From assembly GCA_964576585.1 (NCBI GenBank), contig CAZNWO010000024.1:1-30620 (forward strand): 30,620 nucleotides of DNA, given 5' to 3'. The position numbers and the translations under genes are program-made. Source of the stretch: GCA-2730975 sp964576585 (lineage in GTDB: Bacteria; Verrucomicrobiota; Verrucomicrobiia; Opitutales; Seribacteraceae). Shown one piece after another: positions 8,394-17,142 of the stretch. Under the pieces are notes generated by a model. That model worked only from the letters and a program-made list of their open reading frames with translations. It did not search any database and was not told the DNA's origin. The number at the start of each line of letters is the position of its first letter. Position 1 is the stretch's first letter.

Positions 8394-8418
8394 ACCTTAA
8401 GTCAGGTTCGCTTTCTCC
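8392..8418 (+). terminator. Possible weak terminator after the Pal pair
   Basis: GAACCT (8392-8397) and AGGTTC (8404-8409) form a perfect 6-bp inverted repeat with a 6-base loop, followed by a pyrimidine-rich GCTTTCTCCT. It lies between convergent genes. The stem is short and the T run is interrupted, so it is only a candidate. Confidence 0.35.
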
Positions 8419-8430
8419 TCTCTAGGTATT

Positions 8431-9804
8431 TCAGGAAGCGAGGTCGAGGAAGAACTGCTCGAAGGCATCAATCGCCTTTTGCATGATGCCCAAGTGAAAG
8501 CTCTCGTTCGGAGCATGCAGGTTGTCTTCGTTTGTAAAGAGACCGACAAGAAGAGAGTCCATGCCCGTCACGACCTTCAGATCGCCAATGATAGGAATGC
8601 TTCCTCCCTCTCTCAAGTAGATGGGAGCCGAACCGAAGACTTCGCCGATACGAGCCTCAGCGGAACCAAAAGCTCTTTCCATCATAGCGTTCGCTCCACC
8701 GGATGAACCGGGCTTTCCCGGAGGAATCACAACATAGGGGTCTCCTCCGCCCAAAACCCTTACGTCCACCTTAACCTGTGGAGGACAACGCCGCTCAATG
8801 GCATCACGAACCAACGCTGAAATAGTTTCCGCTTTTTGATTGGGAACCAAGCGACAGGTGATTTTAACGAAGGCCTCACTAGGGATGACAGTCTTGCTGC
8901 CCTCGCCTTGATATCCTCCACCCATGCCATTGAATTCCAAAGTGGGGGCAAACCTCAACGCCTCAAGGGGAGAAAATCCCTTTGGAGGGTAAAACTTGCC
9001 GACACCCAGAAAGTCCGCGTAGTCCTTCTCGGTCAAAGGCATCTTGATCAATTCGTCACGCTCCCATTGGGATGGCTCAACGACGTCATCGTAAAACCCC
9101 GGAACATCCACGAGACCATCGGAATCATGCAGGGAGGCGCATACCTCGCTAAGGGCCTGCAAGGGATTCAATATCGCTCCACCATGAACGCCTGAGTGCA
9201 AGTCTTGCCTCGGTCCCACCAACTTCACCTCGATCGCCGTCAATCCCCTCAAGCCGGTTGTAATGACCAGTTGCTCGGGGCTCGGACTTCCAGTATCGGA
9301 AACCAAGACCATTTGCCCATTGAGACGCTGCTTGTTCTCCTCAAGAAATCCACCGAAGCTGGGACTGCCGATTTCCTCCTCGCCCTCTATCAGATACGTA
9401 ATTCGGAGAGGAAGGTCGGGATGCTTGTCCAGAACTCTGGCCAAGGCGGCCATATGAACCACTTGAGGACCTTTGTTGTCGGCTGCGCCGCGCCCATAAA
9501 GTCGACCGCCTCGCTCCTCAGGCTCGAAAGGAGGGGAATCCCAAAGATCGAGAGGATCGGGAGGCTGGACATCGTAGTGCCCATAGATCACAAGATGAGG
9601 CCAAGAGGCATCCCCTCTTGTCGCCAACAGCACAGGATGAACGGGAGTCTGGACGACATCGACCTCGAACCCTAGCTCCTCGAGACGAGCGATTGCGAAT
9701 TCTCTAGCCCCTGCCACCCCATCGGAAAAAGATGAATCGGCTGAAACGCTCGGGTGAGAAACGTATTCTCGGAGGACCGAGATCGGATCTGAAAGCAGGC
9801 TCAT
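8431..9804 (-). CDS. M20 family dipeptidase/metallopeptidase
   Basis: A 457-residue cytoplasmic di-zinc peptidase of the M20 family, hydrolysing dipeptides or N-acyl amino acids. Metal-site motifs in order: YGHYDVQP (His and Asp near 76-78), GRGAADNKGP (bridging Asp near 109), the catalytic GEEEIGS (141-147), VSDTG, and NEDNLHAPNES near the C-terminus. The dimerisation lid domain lies between, with DLHSGVHGG. ATG 9804 is chosen because it gives MSLLSDPISVLREYV, the normal family opening, and leaves 16 bases after the M48 gene; a longer frame would overlap that gene and add a non-conserved N-terminus. The likely role is peptide turnover. Its neighbour is also a peptidase, but the two act in different compartments. 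Confidence 0.93.
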   Translation of the reverse strand: MSLLSDPISVLREYVSHPSVSADSSFSDGVAGAREFAIARLEELGFEVDVVQTPVHPVLLATRGDASWPHLVIYGHYDVQPPDPLDLWDSPPFEPEERGGRLYGRGAADNKGPQVVHMAALARVLDKHPDLPLRITYLIEGEEEIGSPSFGGFLEENKQRLNGQMVLVSDTGSPSPEQLVITTGLRGLTAIEVKLVGPRQDLHSGVHGGAILNPLQALSEVCASLHDSDGLVDVPGFYDDVVEPSQWERDELIKMPLTEKDYADFLGVGKFYPPKGFSPLEALRFAPTLEFNGMGGGYQGEGSKTVIPSEAFVKITCRLVPNQKAETISALVRDAIERRCPPQVKVDVRVLGGGDPYVVIPPGKPGSSGGANAMMERAFGSAEARIGEVFGSAPIYLREGGSIPIIGDLKVVTGMDSLLVGLFTNEDNLHAPNESFHLGIMQKAIDAFEQFFLDLAS

Positions 9805-9820
9805 CGGCAGACCATTCCGT

Positions 9821-10612
9821 TCAAGGATTGGGCTTTTCACCCCGCGCAATCTTGGCCTCCCTGTAAAGAGCCAAGGCACGATCCATGTTGCCCCGCAGGA
9901 ATTGAATCCTGTTGCCGGAATCCGGATGGGTGGAAAGAAACTGAGGAATACGACTCTTCGACTTGGCTTGCATTTTCTTCCAGAAGCTTATCGCTCCCCT
10001 CGGGTCATACCCGGCCATAGCAGCATAATAAAGACCACGGTGATCGGCTTCTCTCTCCTGAGAACGACTAAAGGGCAAAGCCACACCAAGGGTGGCACCC
10101 GCCCCGTAGGCACCTCGCGCAATCATCTTATCCTTCTTGGATTTATTACGCATGGCTACGTCGAGAACCACTCCCCCCAAGGCCAACCCCATAGCTTGTG
10201 ACATTCTCTTGTTGCTGTGCCGGAACGCAACGTGAGCGATCTCGTGTCCGATGACGGCGGCAACCTCGTCCTCATTGCCTCCGGAAAGAGTAATCAAGCC
10301 CGTATTGACCCCGACCTTCCCGCCGGGCATTGCAAACGCGTTCGGCTCGGGTTTGTCGAAAACCACAAACTCCCAGTTGGTACCCGGCACGTCGACTTCG
10401 GCCACGTCAGATATGCGCTTGCCGATCCTCTGGATCATTGCCTTGTGAGCAGCATTCGCCGAAATCTTCTGGCTTCGCTTCATTTGCTCGAACTGAGAGC
10501 CGGCTTGTTTGGCCAAGCCCTCGTCCGATAAGACGGCTGCTCCACAACCGCCCCAGAACAAGGATCCTGCAGAGAGAGCAAAGGAACTAAGGAGAAGAGA
10601 AAACTTTGTCAT
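9821..10612 (-). CDS. M48 family zinc metallopeptidase, exported, probable lipoprotein
   Basis: A 263-residue exported peptidase like the periplasmic BepA/LoiP group. The N-terminal hydrophobic segment ends in GGC at residue 23, consistent with lipid attachment, although the -3 position is not ideal. The zinc-binding HEIAH motif is at 123-127 and the third-ligand EREAD motif at 186-190. The C-terminus has STHPDSGNR, the conserved 'THP' element. The full-length domain looks intact. Homologues degrade or chaperone misassembled outer-membrane proteins. The start at ATG 10612 is supported by an AAGAGG 7 bases upstream. It lies 85 bases downstream of purH on the same strand and 16 bases before the M20 gene, so a purH-M48-M20 transcript is possible though functionally mixed. 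Confidence 0.92.
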   Translation of the reverse strand: MTKFSLLLSSFALSAGSLFWGGCGAAVLSDEGLAKQAGSQFEQMKRSQKISANAAHKAMIQRIGKRISDVAEVDVPGTNWEFVVFDKPEPNAFAMPGGKVGVNTGLITLSGGNEDEVAAVIGHEIAHVAFRHSNKRMSQAMGLALGGVVLDVAMRNKSKKDKMIARGAYGAGATLGVALPFSRSQEREADHRGLYYAAMAGYDPRGAISFWKKMQAKSKSRIPQFLSTHPDSGNRIQFLRGNMDRALALYREAKIARGEKPNP

Positions 10613-10697
10613 GAGAAATCCTCTTGGTTTTCCGGAATCATGCTGCGTTGAACATTACAACACGAAAGACCCATCAAGAGAAAATTGCAAGCCAACC

Positions 10698-12418
10698 CTA
10701 GTGCTTGAAGTGACGCGCCCCTGTAAAGACCATGGCCATGTCTCGCTCGTCCGCGGCGGCAATGACCTCCTCATCCCTCACGCTTCCACCGGGCTGAATA
10801 GCGGCCGTAGCACCGGAATCGGCTGCCGCAATCAATCCGTCGGCAAAGGGGAAGAAAGCATCGGAAGCGACCACGGAGCCCTCGAGCGAAAGGTCGGCTT
10901 CACCCGCCTTCCAGACAGCGATCCGTGAGCTATCCACCCGAGACATTTGCCCCGCTCCTACCCCAAGAGTTCGCTCATCCCCGGCGTAAACGATGGCATT
11001 GCTCTTAACGTGACGCACAACCCTCCAACCAAAGAGAAGCGAACGCCATTCCAAGTCGGTAGGTTCCCGCTTTGTCGGGACGACGTACTCCTTTGGGTTG
11101 ATTCGCTTCTGGTCTCGGTCCTGAACGAGAAAACCACCGGGGACAGAGCGCAACTCCCGCAATGCCTCCACTCCATAACCAGTCTTCGAGACAAGAAGGC
11201 GCAGACTCTTTTTCCTGCCAAACATTTCAAGTGCGTCGGGTGAAAAGCCGGGAGCAATGATAACTTCGCAGAAAATCTCCCCGATCTTTTCAGCCAGACT
11301 TATGTCCACCGTATTGTTGGCGATAATGATTCCGCCGAAAGGAGCCTGACGATCGGTAGCGAAAGCCAAATCCCAAGCATCGGAAACGTCGTCGGCGCTT
11401 GCAACCCCGCACGGATTTGTATGCTTGAGGATGGCCAAGGTCGGTCGCTCGAACTCACCAATCAGAAAGGCGGCTGCCGAAACGTCTAGAATGTTGTTAT
11501 AGCTTAACTCCTTGCCTTGAAGCTGCTCGAAGTGGTCGAGAAAGGAACCATACAGGGCTGCCTTCTGGTGAGGGTTCTCACCATATCTAAGATTCATTGC
11601 TTTATCAGTCGAAATATTCATGACCTTCGGCAGGTCCGAGATCGCATCAAGGTCCGGCTCGACCTGTTCTTCTTCTATTTGTTCCGCAAGATATCCCGAA
11701 ATGGCTGCATCGTAACGGGCGGTTCTCTCGAAGACCTTGAGAGCCAATTCCCGACGAANNNNNNNNNNNNNNNNNNNNNNNNNNNNNNNNNNNNNNNNNN
11801 NNNNNNNNNNNNNNNNNNNNNNNNNNNNNNNNNNNNNNNNNNNNNNNNNNNNNNNNNNGCTGCATCGTAACGGGCGGTTCTCTCGAAGACCTTGAGAGCC
11901 AATTCCCGACGAAGAGCCGCACCGCCGGAGGCATCGTCTTCGCGAAGGGAATCGAGTACGCGGTCATAGTCCGTAGGATCACACACAACGGTAACGTCGG
12001 AATGGTTCTTTGCCGCGCTGCGAAGCATCGAAGGCCCTCCTATATCGATTTGCTCTATAGCCTCAGGGAACGTGACCTCGGGCCTAGCCACAGTGTCCTC
12101 GAAGGGATAGAGGTTCACCACCACCAAATCGATGAGGGCGATTCCGTTTTCCTCGGCGGCACCCAGATGGGCTTCGTTGTCGCGCAGGCAAAGCAATCCC
12201 CCGTGAACCTTTGGATGGAGAGTCTTCACTCTGCCATCCATCATCTCGGGGAAACCGGTATGGTCGCTTACGTCCCGCACCTCCACCCCCTCTTCGCGAA
12301 GAAGTCGAGCCGTACCTCCCGTGGAAAGGATGACAAAATCCAATTCTTCAACCAAAGCCTTGGCAAAGGGAACCAAGCCCGACTTGTCGCTGACCGAAAC
12401 TAAAGCGATTTTTTGCAT
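10698..12418 (-). CDS. purH: Bifunctional AICAR transformylase/IMP cyclohydrolase
   Basis: PurH carries out the last two steps of de novo IMP synthesis. The N-terminal cyclohydrolase domain opens with MQKIALVSVSDKSGL and STGGTARLL; the transformylase domain follows with NLRYGENPHQKAALYG, KHTNPCG and a C-terminal RHFKH. Start ATG 12418 has AAGAGG just upstream; a longer frame to 12487 adds a non-family leader. The gene appears split by gap 2, but the 55 bases before the gap are repeated exactly after it. Removing the gap plus one copy (155 bases) leaves 1566 bases, an uninterrupted 521-residue protein, the expected length. The break is therefore an assembly artefact and the gene is intact. It is divergent from apaG. 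Confidence 0.95.
11704..11913. repeat. Artefactual 55-bp direct duplication flanking gap 2
   Basis: Bases 11704-11758 and 11859-11913 are identical over 55 positions and are separated only by the N run. Both copies encode the same purH segment (LALKVFERTARYDA). The exact length suggests two contig ends sharing one assembly k-mer that were placed as neighbours instead of being merged. It is not a biological repeat. Confidence 0.93.
11759..11858. other. Assembly gap 2 (100 N), spurious
   Basis: A 100-N placeholder inside purH. The sequence on both sides overlaps by 55 bases, so no sequence is actually missing and the true distance is negative. Confidence 0.95.
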
Positions 12419-12542
12419 AATGCCTCTTGTGTCTGGCTGAAACGCAGGGGCAAGCGTTTTCATCGAAAATGTGAAACTTATCTTCAAAATTCGTAAAAAG
12501 GGTTGGCGTTTCCATCCTCAGCTGTACTTTCAATGGCTCAAA

Positions 12543-12548
12543 AGAGGG
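12543..12548 (+). promoter_or_regulatory. Ribosome-binding site that selects the apaG start
   Basis: AGAGGG sits 6 bases before an in-frame TTG at 12555. The upstream in-frame GTG at 12471 has no such site. This favours the shorter ApaG, which also matches the normal family length. Confidence 0.55.
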
Positions 12549-12554
12549 ATCAAC

Positions 12555-12965
12555 TTGAGTCAGGAAACCATCGAACTGGAAGGCTTGCGCGTAGCGCTCG
12601 ACAAACTCGTCCACCATGACGAGAGCGATCGCGTTTCCTCGGGCGAATCACATGCATTCATCTACTTTATAAGCATTCACAATATGTCCGACCGAAAGGT
12701 AACCTTGACGGGAAGAAAATGGGTGCTCGAAAACGACGATGGCACCAGCACGGTGGTGGAGGGCGACAAGATCGTTGGAGAAACCCCCTTCCTGGCTCCC
12801 GGCGAAACCTTTTCCTACAATAGCTATCACGTCACGCACATCGGGGCTTATGCATCCGGATCCTTCCATGGATTCGACGAATTCGAGAACAAGATTCGGG
12901 TTCGCATACCTAAGTTTCGACTGGACCTGCCCGAAAAGGAAAAGCCGGACCCCGAATTGTCGTGA
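12555..12965 (+). CDS. apaG: ApaG domain protein
   Basis: A 136-residue protein covering the whole ApaG (DUF525) fibronectin-like domain. Visible family features are HNMSDRKVTLTGRKWVLENDDG, the VVEGDKIVGETPFLAPGE segment, and a G-rich stretch SGSFHGFDEF in place of the usual GxMxGxY. ApaG was first linked to cobalt/magnesium efflux phenotypes; its biochemical role is unsettled, with nucleotide binding proposed. I place the start at TTG 12555, with a strong site upstream. An in-frame GTG at 12471 would add 28 basic, aromatic residues and has no ribosome-binding site; I consider it less likely but cannot exclude it. Its TGA overlaps the GTG of the next gene (GTGA), so the two are translationally coupled in an operon with a nuclease and RNase PH. 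Confidence 0.82.
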   Translation: MSQETIELEGLRVALDKLVHHDESDRVSSGESHAFIYFISIHNMSDRKVTLTGRKWVLENDDGTSTVVEGDKIVGETPFLAPGETFSYNSYHVTHIGAYASGSFHGFDEFENKIRVRIPKFRLDLPEKEKPDPELS

Positions 12966-14314
12966 AACTCACCGATCTCAACCCTGGAGGTGGAATAGGC
13001 GCAAACAGCCTGCTCGTGGAGTCAGGTCCCTTTCGCTTTGCGGTGGATTCGGGACTACATCCGAAGCTGTCGGGAAATCAGGCCCTGCCGAACTTTTCCC
13101 TCGTGGAACGAGATTCGCTCGACTTCATAGTCCTCACTCATTGCCACTTGGACCATCTCGGCTCCCTGCCCATTCTTTCACGACAAAACCCCAGTGCTCC
13201 TATCATCCTGAGCCAGGCAAGCAAAATGCTCGCATGCAGAATGCTGGGGAATTCGATTGCAGTAATGAAAAGGCAGAGAGCCGAACTCGACCTCCCCGAG
13301 TACCCGCTCTACGGTCGAGGAGACGTATCGAGCCTACGCGACCGCTTTCAAGCCGTTTCCCCCGGCAATCCATTCATCATCGAGAAAAACGGAGAATCAC
13401 TGGAAGTCGCTTTGCATCACGCAGGACACGTCGCCGGAGCAAGTTCCTGTTCGGTAACGAGAAACGGCGAGAAAATATTCTTCACCGGCGATATTCTCTT
13501 TAACGACCTCAGAACTTTGCCGGGGGCGAAACCCGAGGTCGAAAAGGTCGACGTATTGGTCCTAGAGACTACTAGAGGACTAACCGAACGTTTGCCCGAG
13601 AAGCAGAGAGAGGCGGAAATCGTTCGCTTTCTGCAAGACCTCCGGAAGGTGATCAAGCGCGGCGGCTCCGCACTCATTCCCGTTTTTGCCTTGGGTCGCA
13701 TGCAGGAAATGCTTGTCGTGCTGGACGAGGCTCGCAAAAAGGGCGCCCTGCCCCCTTGCCCGATCCTTTGCTCCGGACTCGGGATGGACTTGGTGAACCA
13801 CTTCCACGACATCTCCGCCAAGGCAGGGAACCTTCGCTTCAGCCGAAAGGTGCTCAAGAGCCTTGGAGCACAGTTCATCCCGCGTCGACTCGAACCCGGT
13901 CGTGAACCCAAACGCCCCGGAATATACCTCGTCAGCAGTGGCATGATGGTAGAAAACACTCCCTCCTACGTCGTCGCATCAGGATTGCTGGGCAACGATC
14001 GCAACGGCATATTCTTCGTCGGCTATTGCGACCCGGATACTCCCGGAGGCAAGCTTCTCGCCACAAGCAACGGCGACAGGTTCGTATTCGAATCGATCGA
14101 CCACGCCGAGAACGTCCGCGCCCTCATCAGACAATACGACCTCAGCGGACACGCAGACAGGGACGAGCTCGTCGCCTTTGCCGATCGCCTTTCACCAAAG
14201 ACTATCTTTCTTCACCACGGGGACCCCGAGGCTCGAAAATGGTTCATGGAGAACCTATCCGGAAACCACGACCAAGTCATCAACCCCGAACCACTCAAGC
14301 AATATGAAGCCTGA
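12962..14314 (+). CDS. Metallo-beta-lactamase/beta-CASP family RNase-like protein
   Basis: A 450-residue protein with the metallo-beta-lactamase core plus beta-CASP cap used by nucleic-acid-processing enzymes. Motif 2 is THCHLDH (H60, H62, D64, H65), with Cys in place of the usual Ala. Next come AGHVAGASS, the metal Asp in FFTGDILF, IPVFALGRMQEML of the cap domain, SSGMM, and the C-terminal DLSGHADRDEL and FLHHGD elements that complete the metal and phosphate sites. The family includes bacterial and archaeal RNases related to CPSF-73. A role in RNA maturation or decay is supported by overlap of its end with RNase PH (11 bases), and its GTG start overlaps the apaG stop. The substrate is unknown. 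Confidence 0.9.
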   Translation: MKLTDLNPGGGIGANSLLVESGPFRFAVDSGLHPKLSGNQALPNFSLVERDSLDFIVLTHCHLDHLGSLPILSRQNPSAPIILSQASKMLACRMLGNSIAVMKRQRAELDLPEYPLYGRGDVSSLRDRFQAVSPGNPFIIEKNGESLEVALHHAGHVAGASSCSVTRNGEKIFFTGDILFNDLRTLPGAKPEVEKVDVLVLETTRGLTERLPEKQREAEIVRFLQDLRKVIKRGGSALIPVFALGRMQEMLVVLDEARKKGALPPCPILCSGLGMDLVNHFHDISAKAGNLRFSRKVLKSLGAQFIPRRLEPGREPKRPGIYLVSSGMMVENTPSYVVASGLLGNDRNGIFFVGYCDPDTPGGKLLATSNGDRFVFESIDHAENVRALIRQYDLSGHADRDELVAFADRLSPKTIFLHHGDPEARKWFMENLSGNHDQVINPEPLKQYEA

Positions 14315-15077
14315 TCCAGAAAACCCATCAGAGTTGGAGCAACAGCTCGAAAAGATTATCGCTCGCCCATCCGGGCGCGAAGCCGACGAGATGAGAAAAG
14401 TCACCTTCCAGACGGGCATCGCTCCGCACGCAGATGGTTCGGTTCTCGCGTCCTTCGGGGATACGCAAGTCATTTGCGCAGCCATGATCGAGAACAAGGT
14501 TCCCGGCTGGATGCAGCGCCAAAAAGTTCCCGGCGGTTGGCTTACTGCCGAGTATAGCATGCTTCCCTACTCCACCCTTACTCGCAAGGATCGGCCGATC
14601 AGCAAAGGACGACAGGACGGACGCAACGTGGAAATCCAGCGCCTTATCGGACGCTCTCTCCGAGCAGTCCTGAACCTCAAGAAACTTCCCGAAAAAACCC
14701 TCTGGATAGACTGCGACGTCCTGCGAGCCGATGGCGGCACGAGAACTGCCTCCATTACCGGGGCATGGCTCGCTTCGCGAATCGCAGTCAACAAGCTCCT
14801 TCAGGAAGGAAAGCTCGCCGAGGACCCGATCCTCGATCATCTCGCCGCCATTTCCGTAGGTGTTTACAGGAATCACTGTGTACTGGACCTCGACTACCCC
14901 GAGGATCGCGACGCATCCGTGGACGCAAACGTCGTCATGACAGGCTCCGGCCACTTCGTCGAAGTTCAGTCCTCGGGAGAAGAAGCAACCTACACCCGGG
15001 CCCAACTGGACGAACTCCTCGCCCTCGCAGAAAAAGGCATTGCCGAACTGGTTGACCTTCAGAAGGCACAGCTGTAA
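14304..15077 (+). CDS. rph: Ribonuclease PH
   Basis: A 257-residue phosphorolytic 3'-5' exoribonuclease that trims tRNA 3' ends. The family pattern is complete: RKVTFQTGIAPHADGSVL, FGDTQVICAA (51-60), GGWLTAEYSMLPYST, GRNVEIQRLIGRSLRAV, the phosphate-binding GGTRTASITGAW (144-155), and the catalytic acidic pair in PEDRDASVDAN (D201 and D207). The chosen ATG lies inside the end of the beta-CASP gene (11-base overlap); a longer frame from 14178 would lie almost wholly within that gene. The N-terminal 28 residues are an acidic extension beyond the E. coli enzyme. With the nuclease before it, this forms an RNA-processing pair. Confidence 0.95.
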   Translation: MKPDPENPSELEQQLEKIIARPSGREADEMRKVTFQTGIAPHADGSVLASFGDTQVICAAMIENKVPGWMQRQKVPGGWLTAEYSMLPYSTLTRKDRPISKGRQDGRNVEIQRLIGRSLRAVLNLKKLPEKTLWIDCDVLRADGGTRTASITGAWLASRIAVNKLLQEGKLAEDPILDHLAAISVGVYRNHCVLDLDYPEDRDASVDANVVMTGSGHFVEVQSSGEEATYTRAQLDELLALAEKGIAELVDLQKAQL

Positions 15078-15111
15078 CTTTGTTGTTCGAAAGAGAGGTC
15101 CCTTAAACGGA

Positions 15112-16443
15112 ATGGCCAAAACCATGAACCTCAGATGCCTTCACCATTCCATTAGGCTCGCGGCCACCACCGTCACGGCGAGTCTTTGCGCCGAGGTAGA
15201 CCTTTCATCCGAGTTACGATACAGAGCCACTCTCTTTCAGGACTACGGGCTCTACGAGTTGAACAGGATGGGCACGAACAAATCCGAGACAGAGCACGAG
15301 TTCAGGGCGGACCTTGCCATCGAGCAGACTTGGCACAAACTCCAGCTTCGCTTGGGCCGAAGAATACTCGATGCAAACGAGTTCAAGCGACCGCCAGAGG
15401 AAGACGTCCATCGCATTCATCAAGCGTACCTGGACTTCTATCTGCCCACATCAGACAGCTTGCGAGTGAGACTTGGCCGGCAAGAACTTAGTTACAACCG
15501 GGGAATCCTGATCGACGAGGACAATTGGGACATGGAAGGCAACTCCTTCGACGCCCTCAAGCTATACCTAGACGGTTCCGCTTGGGACATCGACTTTCTC
15601 TACGGTCACTTGGCGAAGGATCACCACAACAGGCTAGCAGGCTTCAACCTCGAGAGAACTACCCCTAGGAGGACGATAAACGAGTTCTACCTCTGGTATT
15701 TCGGAATTGGCGACGAGCAGGACACTCTCCTGTTGACAGGCAACCCAAAAAACAATCCCGAACTTGATGTCTTTAACCTCGGGACCAGAATGGAGGGAAA
15801 GCTTTCTCGTCCCCTCTTCTACCACTGGATGGCCAACTACCAGACCGGCAGGATGAACGGGCCTGCGACAAAAGACCTTCATGCCTACAACCTCCTTGGG
15901 AACCTGGACTATTTCGTGGCTCACCCCGTGATCAGGAACGTCGGAATCGAATACTCCCTGTCATCAGGCGACGACGGCAAAACGGAAGGTCGCCACGAAA
16001 CCTTCATTCCTCCTTTCGCCGACAGGCACGTCCGCTCGGGCGCGATGGACTGGATGAGCATGATGAACTCCGAAATCCTCACCCTCTACTTCTTTGCGGA
16101 CGTTCATCCAAAGGTGGAAGCCTTGGTCGAGTTCCACAAATTCTTTATGCATAGGCGAAACTCCACCTGGTATTTGGCCGACCTCTCTCCAGGTTGGTGG
16201 TCCCCCGAAGGCGGATGGTGGTCGGGCCATGATTGGCCGGGCGTCAAGAGCCCCGAAAAGGATGTGGGCTCGGAGATAGACCTCCACCTCAAGTTCGGAA
16301 AAAACCCAAATCGCAGCTTTACTGCGGGGTATTCAATCTTTTTTCCGGGAAAGATGCTCAGAAACTGGAAATGGCCCCAACACGGTTGGGGGAGAAACGA
16401 CCGCTCCCAATGGGCATACGTTCAGACGGAATTCAAGTTCTAG
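15112..16443 (+). CDS. Outer-membrane porin, alginate-export (AlgE)-like
   Basis: About 443 residues with a weak signal peptide (basic start, then IRLAATTVTASLCA before EVDLSSEL) and a long run of alternating strands ending in phenylalanine (QTEFKF), as in outer-membrane barrels. Segments such as LRVRLGRQELSYNRGILIDEDNW and NSFDALKLYL match the alginate-export porin family pattern, which is widely used for diverse porins. A tryptophan-rich stretch lies near 16168-16240. The start is uncertain between ATG 15112 and ATG 15124; the longer frame from 15040 overlaps rph. It is 34 bases after rph and 12 before the FecR-domain gene, so it shares their transcript. The solute is unknown. Confidence 0.75.
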   Translation: MAKTMNLRCLHHSIRLAATTVTASLCAEVDLSSELRYRATLFQDYGLYELNRMGTNKSETEHEFRADLAIEQTWHKLQLRLGRRILDANEFKRPPEEDVHRIHQAYLDFYLPTSDSLRVRLGRQELSYNRGILIDEDNWDMEGNSFDALKLYLDGSAWDIDFLYGHLAKDHHNRLAGFNLERTTPRRTINEFYLWYFGIGDEQDTLLLTGNPKNNPELDVFNLGTRMEGKLSRPLFYHWMANYQTGRMNGPATKDLHAYNLLGNLDYFVAHPVIRNVGIEYSLSSGDDGKTEGRHETFIPPFADRHVRSGAMDWMSMMNSEILTLYFFADVHPKVEALVEFHKFFMHRRNSTWYLADLSPGWWSPEGGWWSGHDWPGVKSPEKDVGSEIDLHLKFGKNPNRSFTAGYSIFFPGKMLRNWKWPQHGWGRNDRSQWAYVQTEFKF

Positions 16444-16455
16444 GGAGAAACCATC

Positions 16456-17097
16456 ATGACTCGAATCTTACTTTTGACGGCTCTTTCGCTCATCGCGCCT
16501 CAAAGCCTTCTTCCCCAAGAACAGGCGGAGGCCACCGTAGAGGTAGTTGGCGGAAAGGCGAGATACAGGACGGGTGAGCAAATCCTTCCCGTTACCAAGG
16601 GCGTCTCTCTAAAGGGCGGCGACACCATTCTCACCGAATCCGGTCAATTGGTCATCCTTCGCCTCAGGAACGGAGGCGAACTCGTCGTCTACCAAAACAG
16701 CGAAGTCACCATCAAGTCGGAGGAGAAGGCAACGGACAAAGCTATTCTCGACCTCCCGAAGGGCTTCCTATGGGTACGCGTCCCCAAGCTCAAGAAAGAT
16801 TCATCTTTCCAAGTGGACATGCCCTCCGCATCGGCAGGCATACGGGGAACTTCCTTCAGCGCATCCGCTCCCGAAGGCAAGGAAAGCCAAGTCTGCGTAT
16901 GCGAGGGAGAAGTAAAGGTGAGCGACAAGCAAGGAAAGGAAGCCATCCTCAAACAGGGACAATTGCTGAAAGTCGGAGAAGGTCAGGACGTCGGCAAGCC
17001 AAAGGCCGACCTTAAATTCCTCAAGCACCCCACCAAGCACACTTTATCCTGCCTGAACTGCCACCAAGGCGGCTATTCCCGAGACGGCTTGTACTAG
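16456..17097 (+). CDS. Secreted FecR-domain protein with C-terminal CxxCH
   Basis: A 213-residue exported protein. Residues 1-20 are a signal peptide. Residues about 26-175 form a FecR-type beta domain: ATVEVVGGKARYR, a GDTILTESGQLVILRLRNG segment, then DMPSASAGIRGTSFSA and GEVKVSDKQGKEAIL. Unlike TonB-system FecR, no transmembrane anchor or cytoplasmic anti-sigma domain is present, and no ECF sigma factor is nearby. The tail has CLNCH at 199-203, a c-type haem attachment motif, ten residues from the end. It follows the porin by 12 bases, and a hairpin terminator follows it, so the two form the end of a five-gene transcript. A structural or envelope role linked to the porin is an inference. 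Confidence 0.8.
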   Translation: MTRILLLTALSLIAPQSLLPQEQAEATVEVVGGKARYRTGEQILPVTKGVSLKGGDTILTESGQLVILRLRNGGELVVYQNSEVTIKSEEKATDKAILDLPKGFLWVRVPKLKKDSSFQVDMPSASAGIRGTSFSASAPEGKESQVCVCEGEVKVSDKQGKEAILKQGQLLKVGEGQDVGKPKADLKFLKHPTKHTLSCLNCHQGGYSRDGLY

Positions 17098-17099
17098 AG

Positions 17100-17132
17100 A
17101 TAGGGCCTCGGGAGCGAGAACCTATGTTTTTT
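17100..17132 (+). terminator. Rho-independent terminator ending the apaG-to-FecR operon
   Basis: ATAGG (17100-17104) pairs with CCTAT (17121-17125). Inside, after a small internal loop, CTCG (17107-17110) pairs with CGAG (17115-17118) around a GGAG loop. One base later comes a run of six T (17127-17132). It begins two bases after the FecR-domain stop. Confidence 0.65.
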
Positions 17133-17142
17133 AACAAATAAT

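Noticed and set aside
11675..12487. A truncated purH or frameshift mutation
   Set aside because: The break is explained by the duplicated contig ends; the merged frame is complete.
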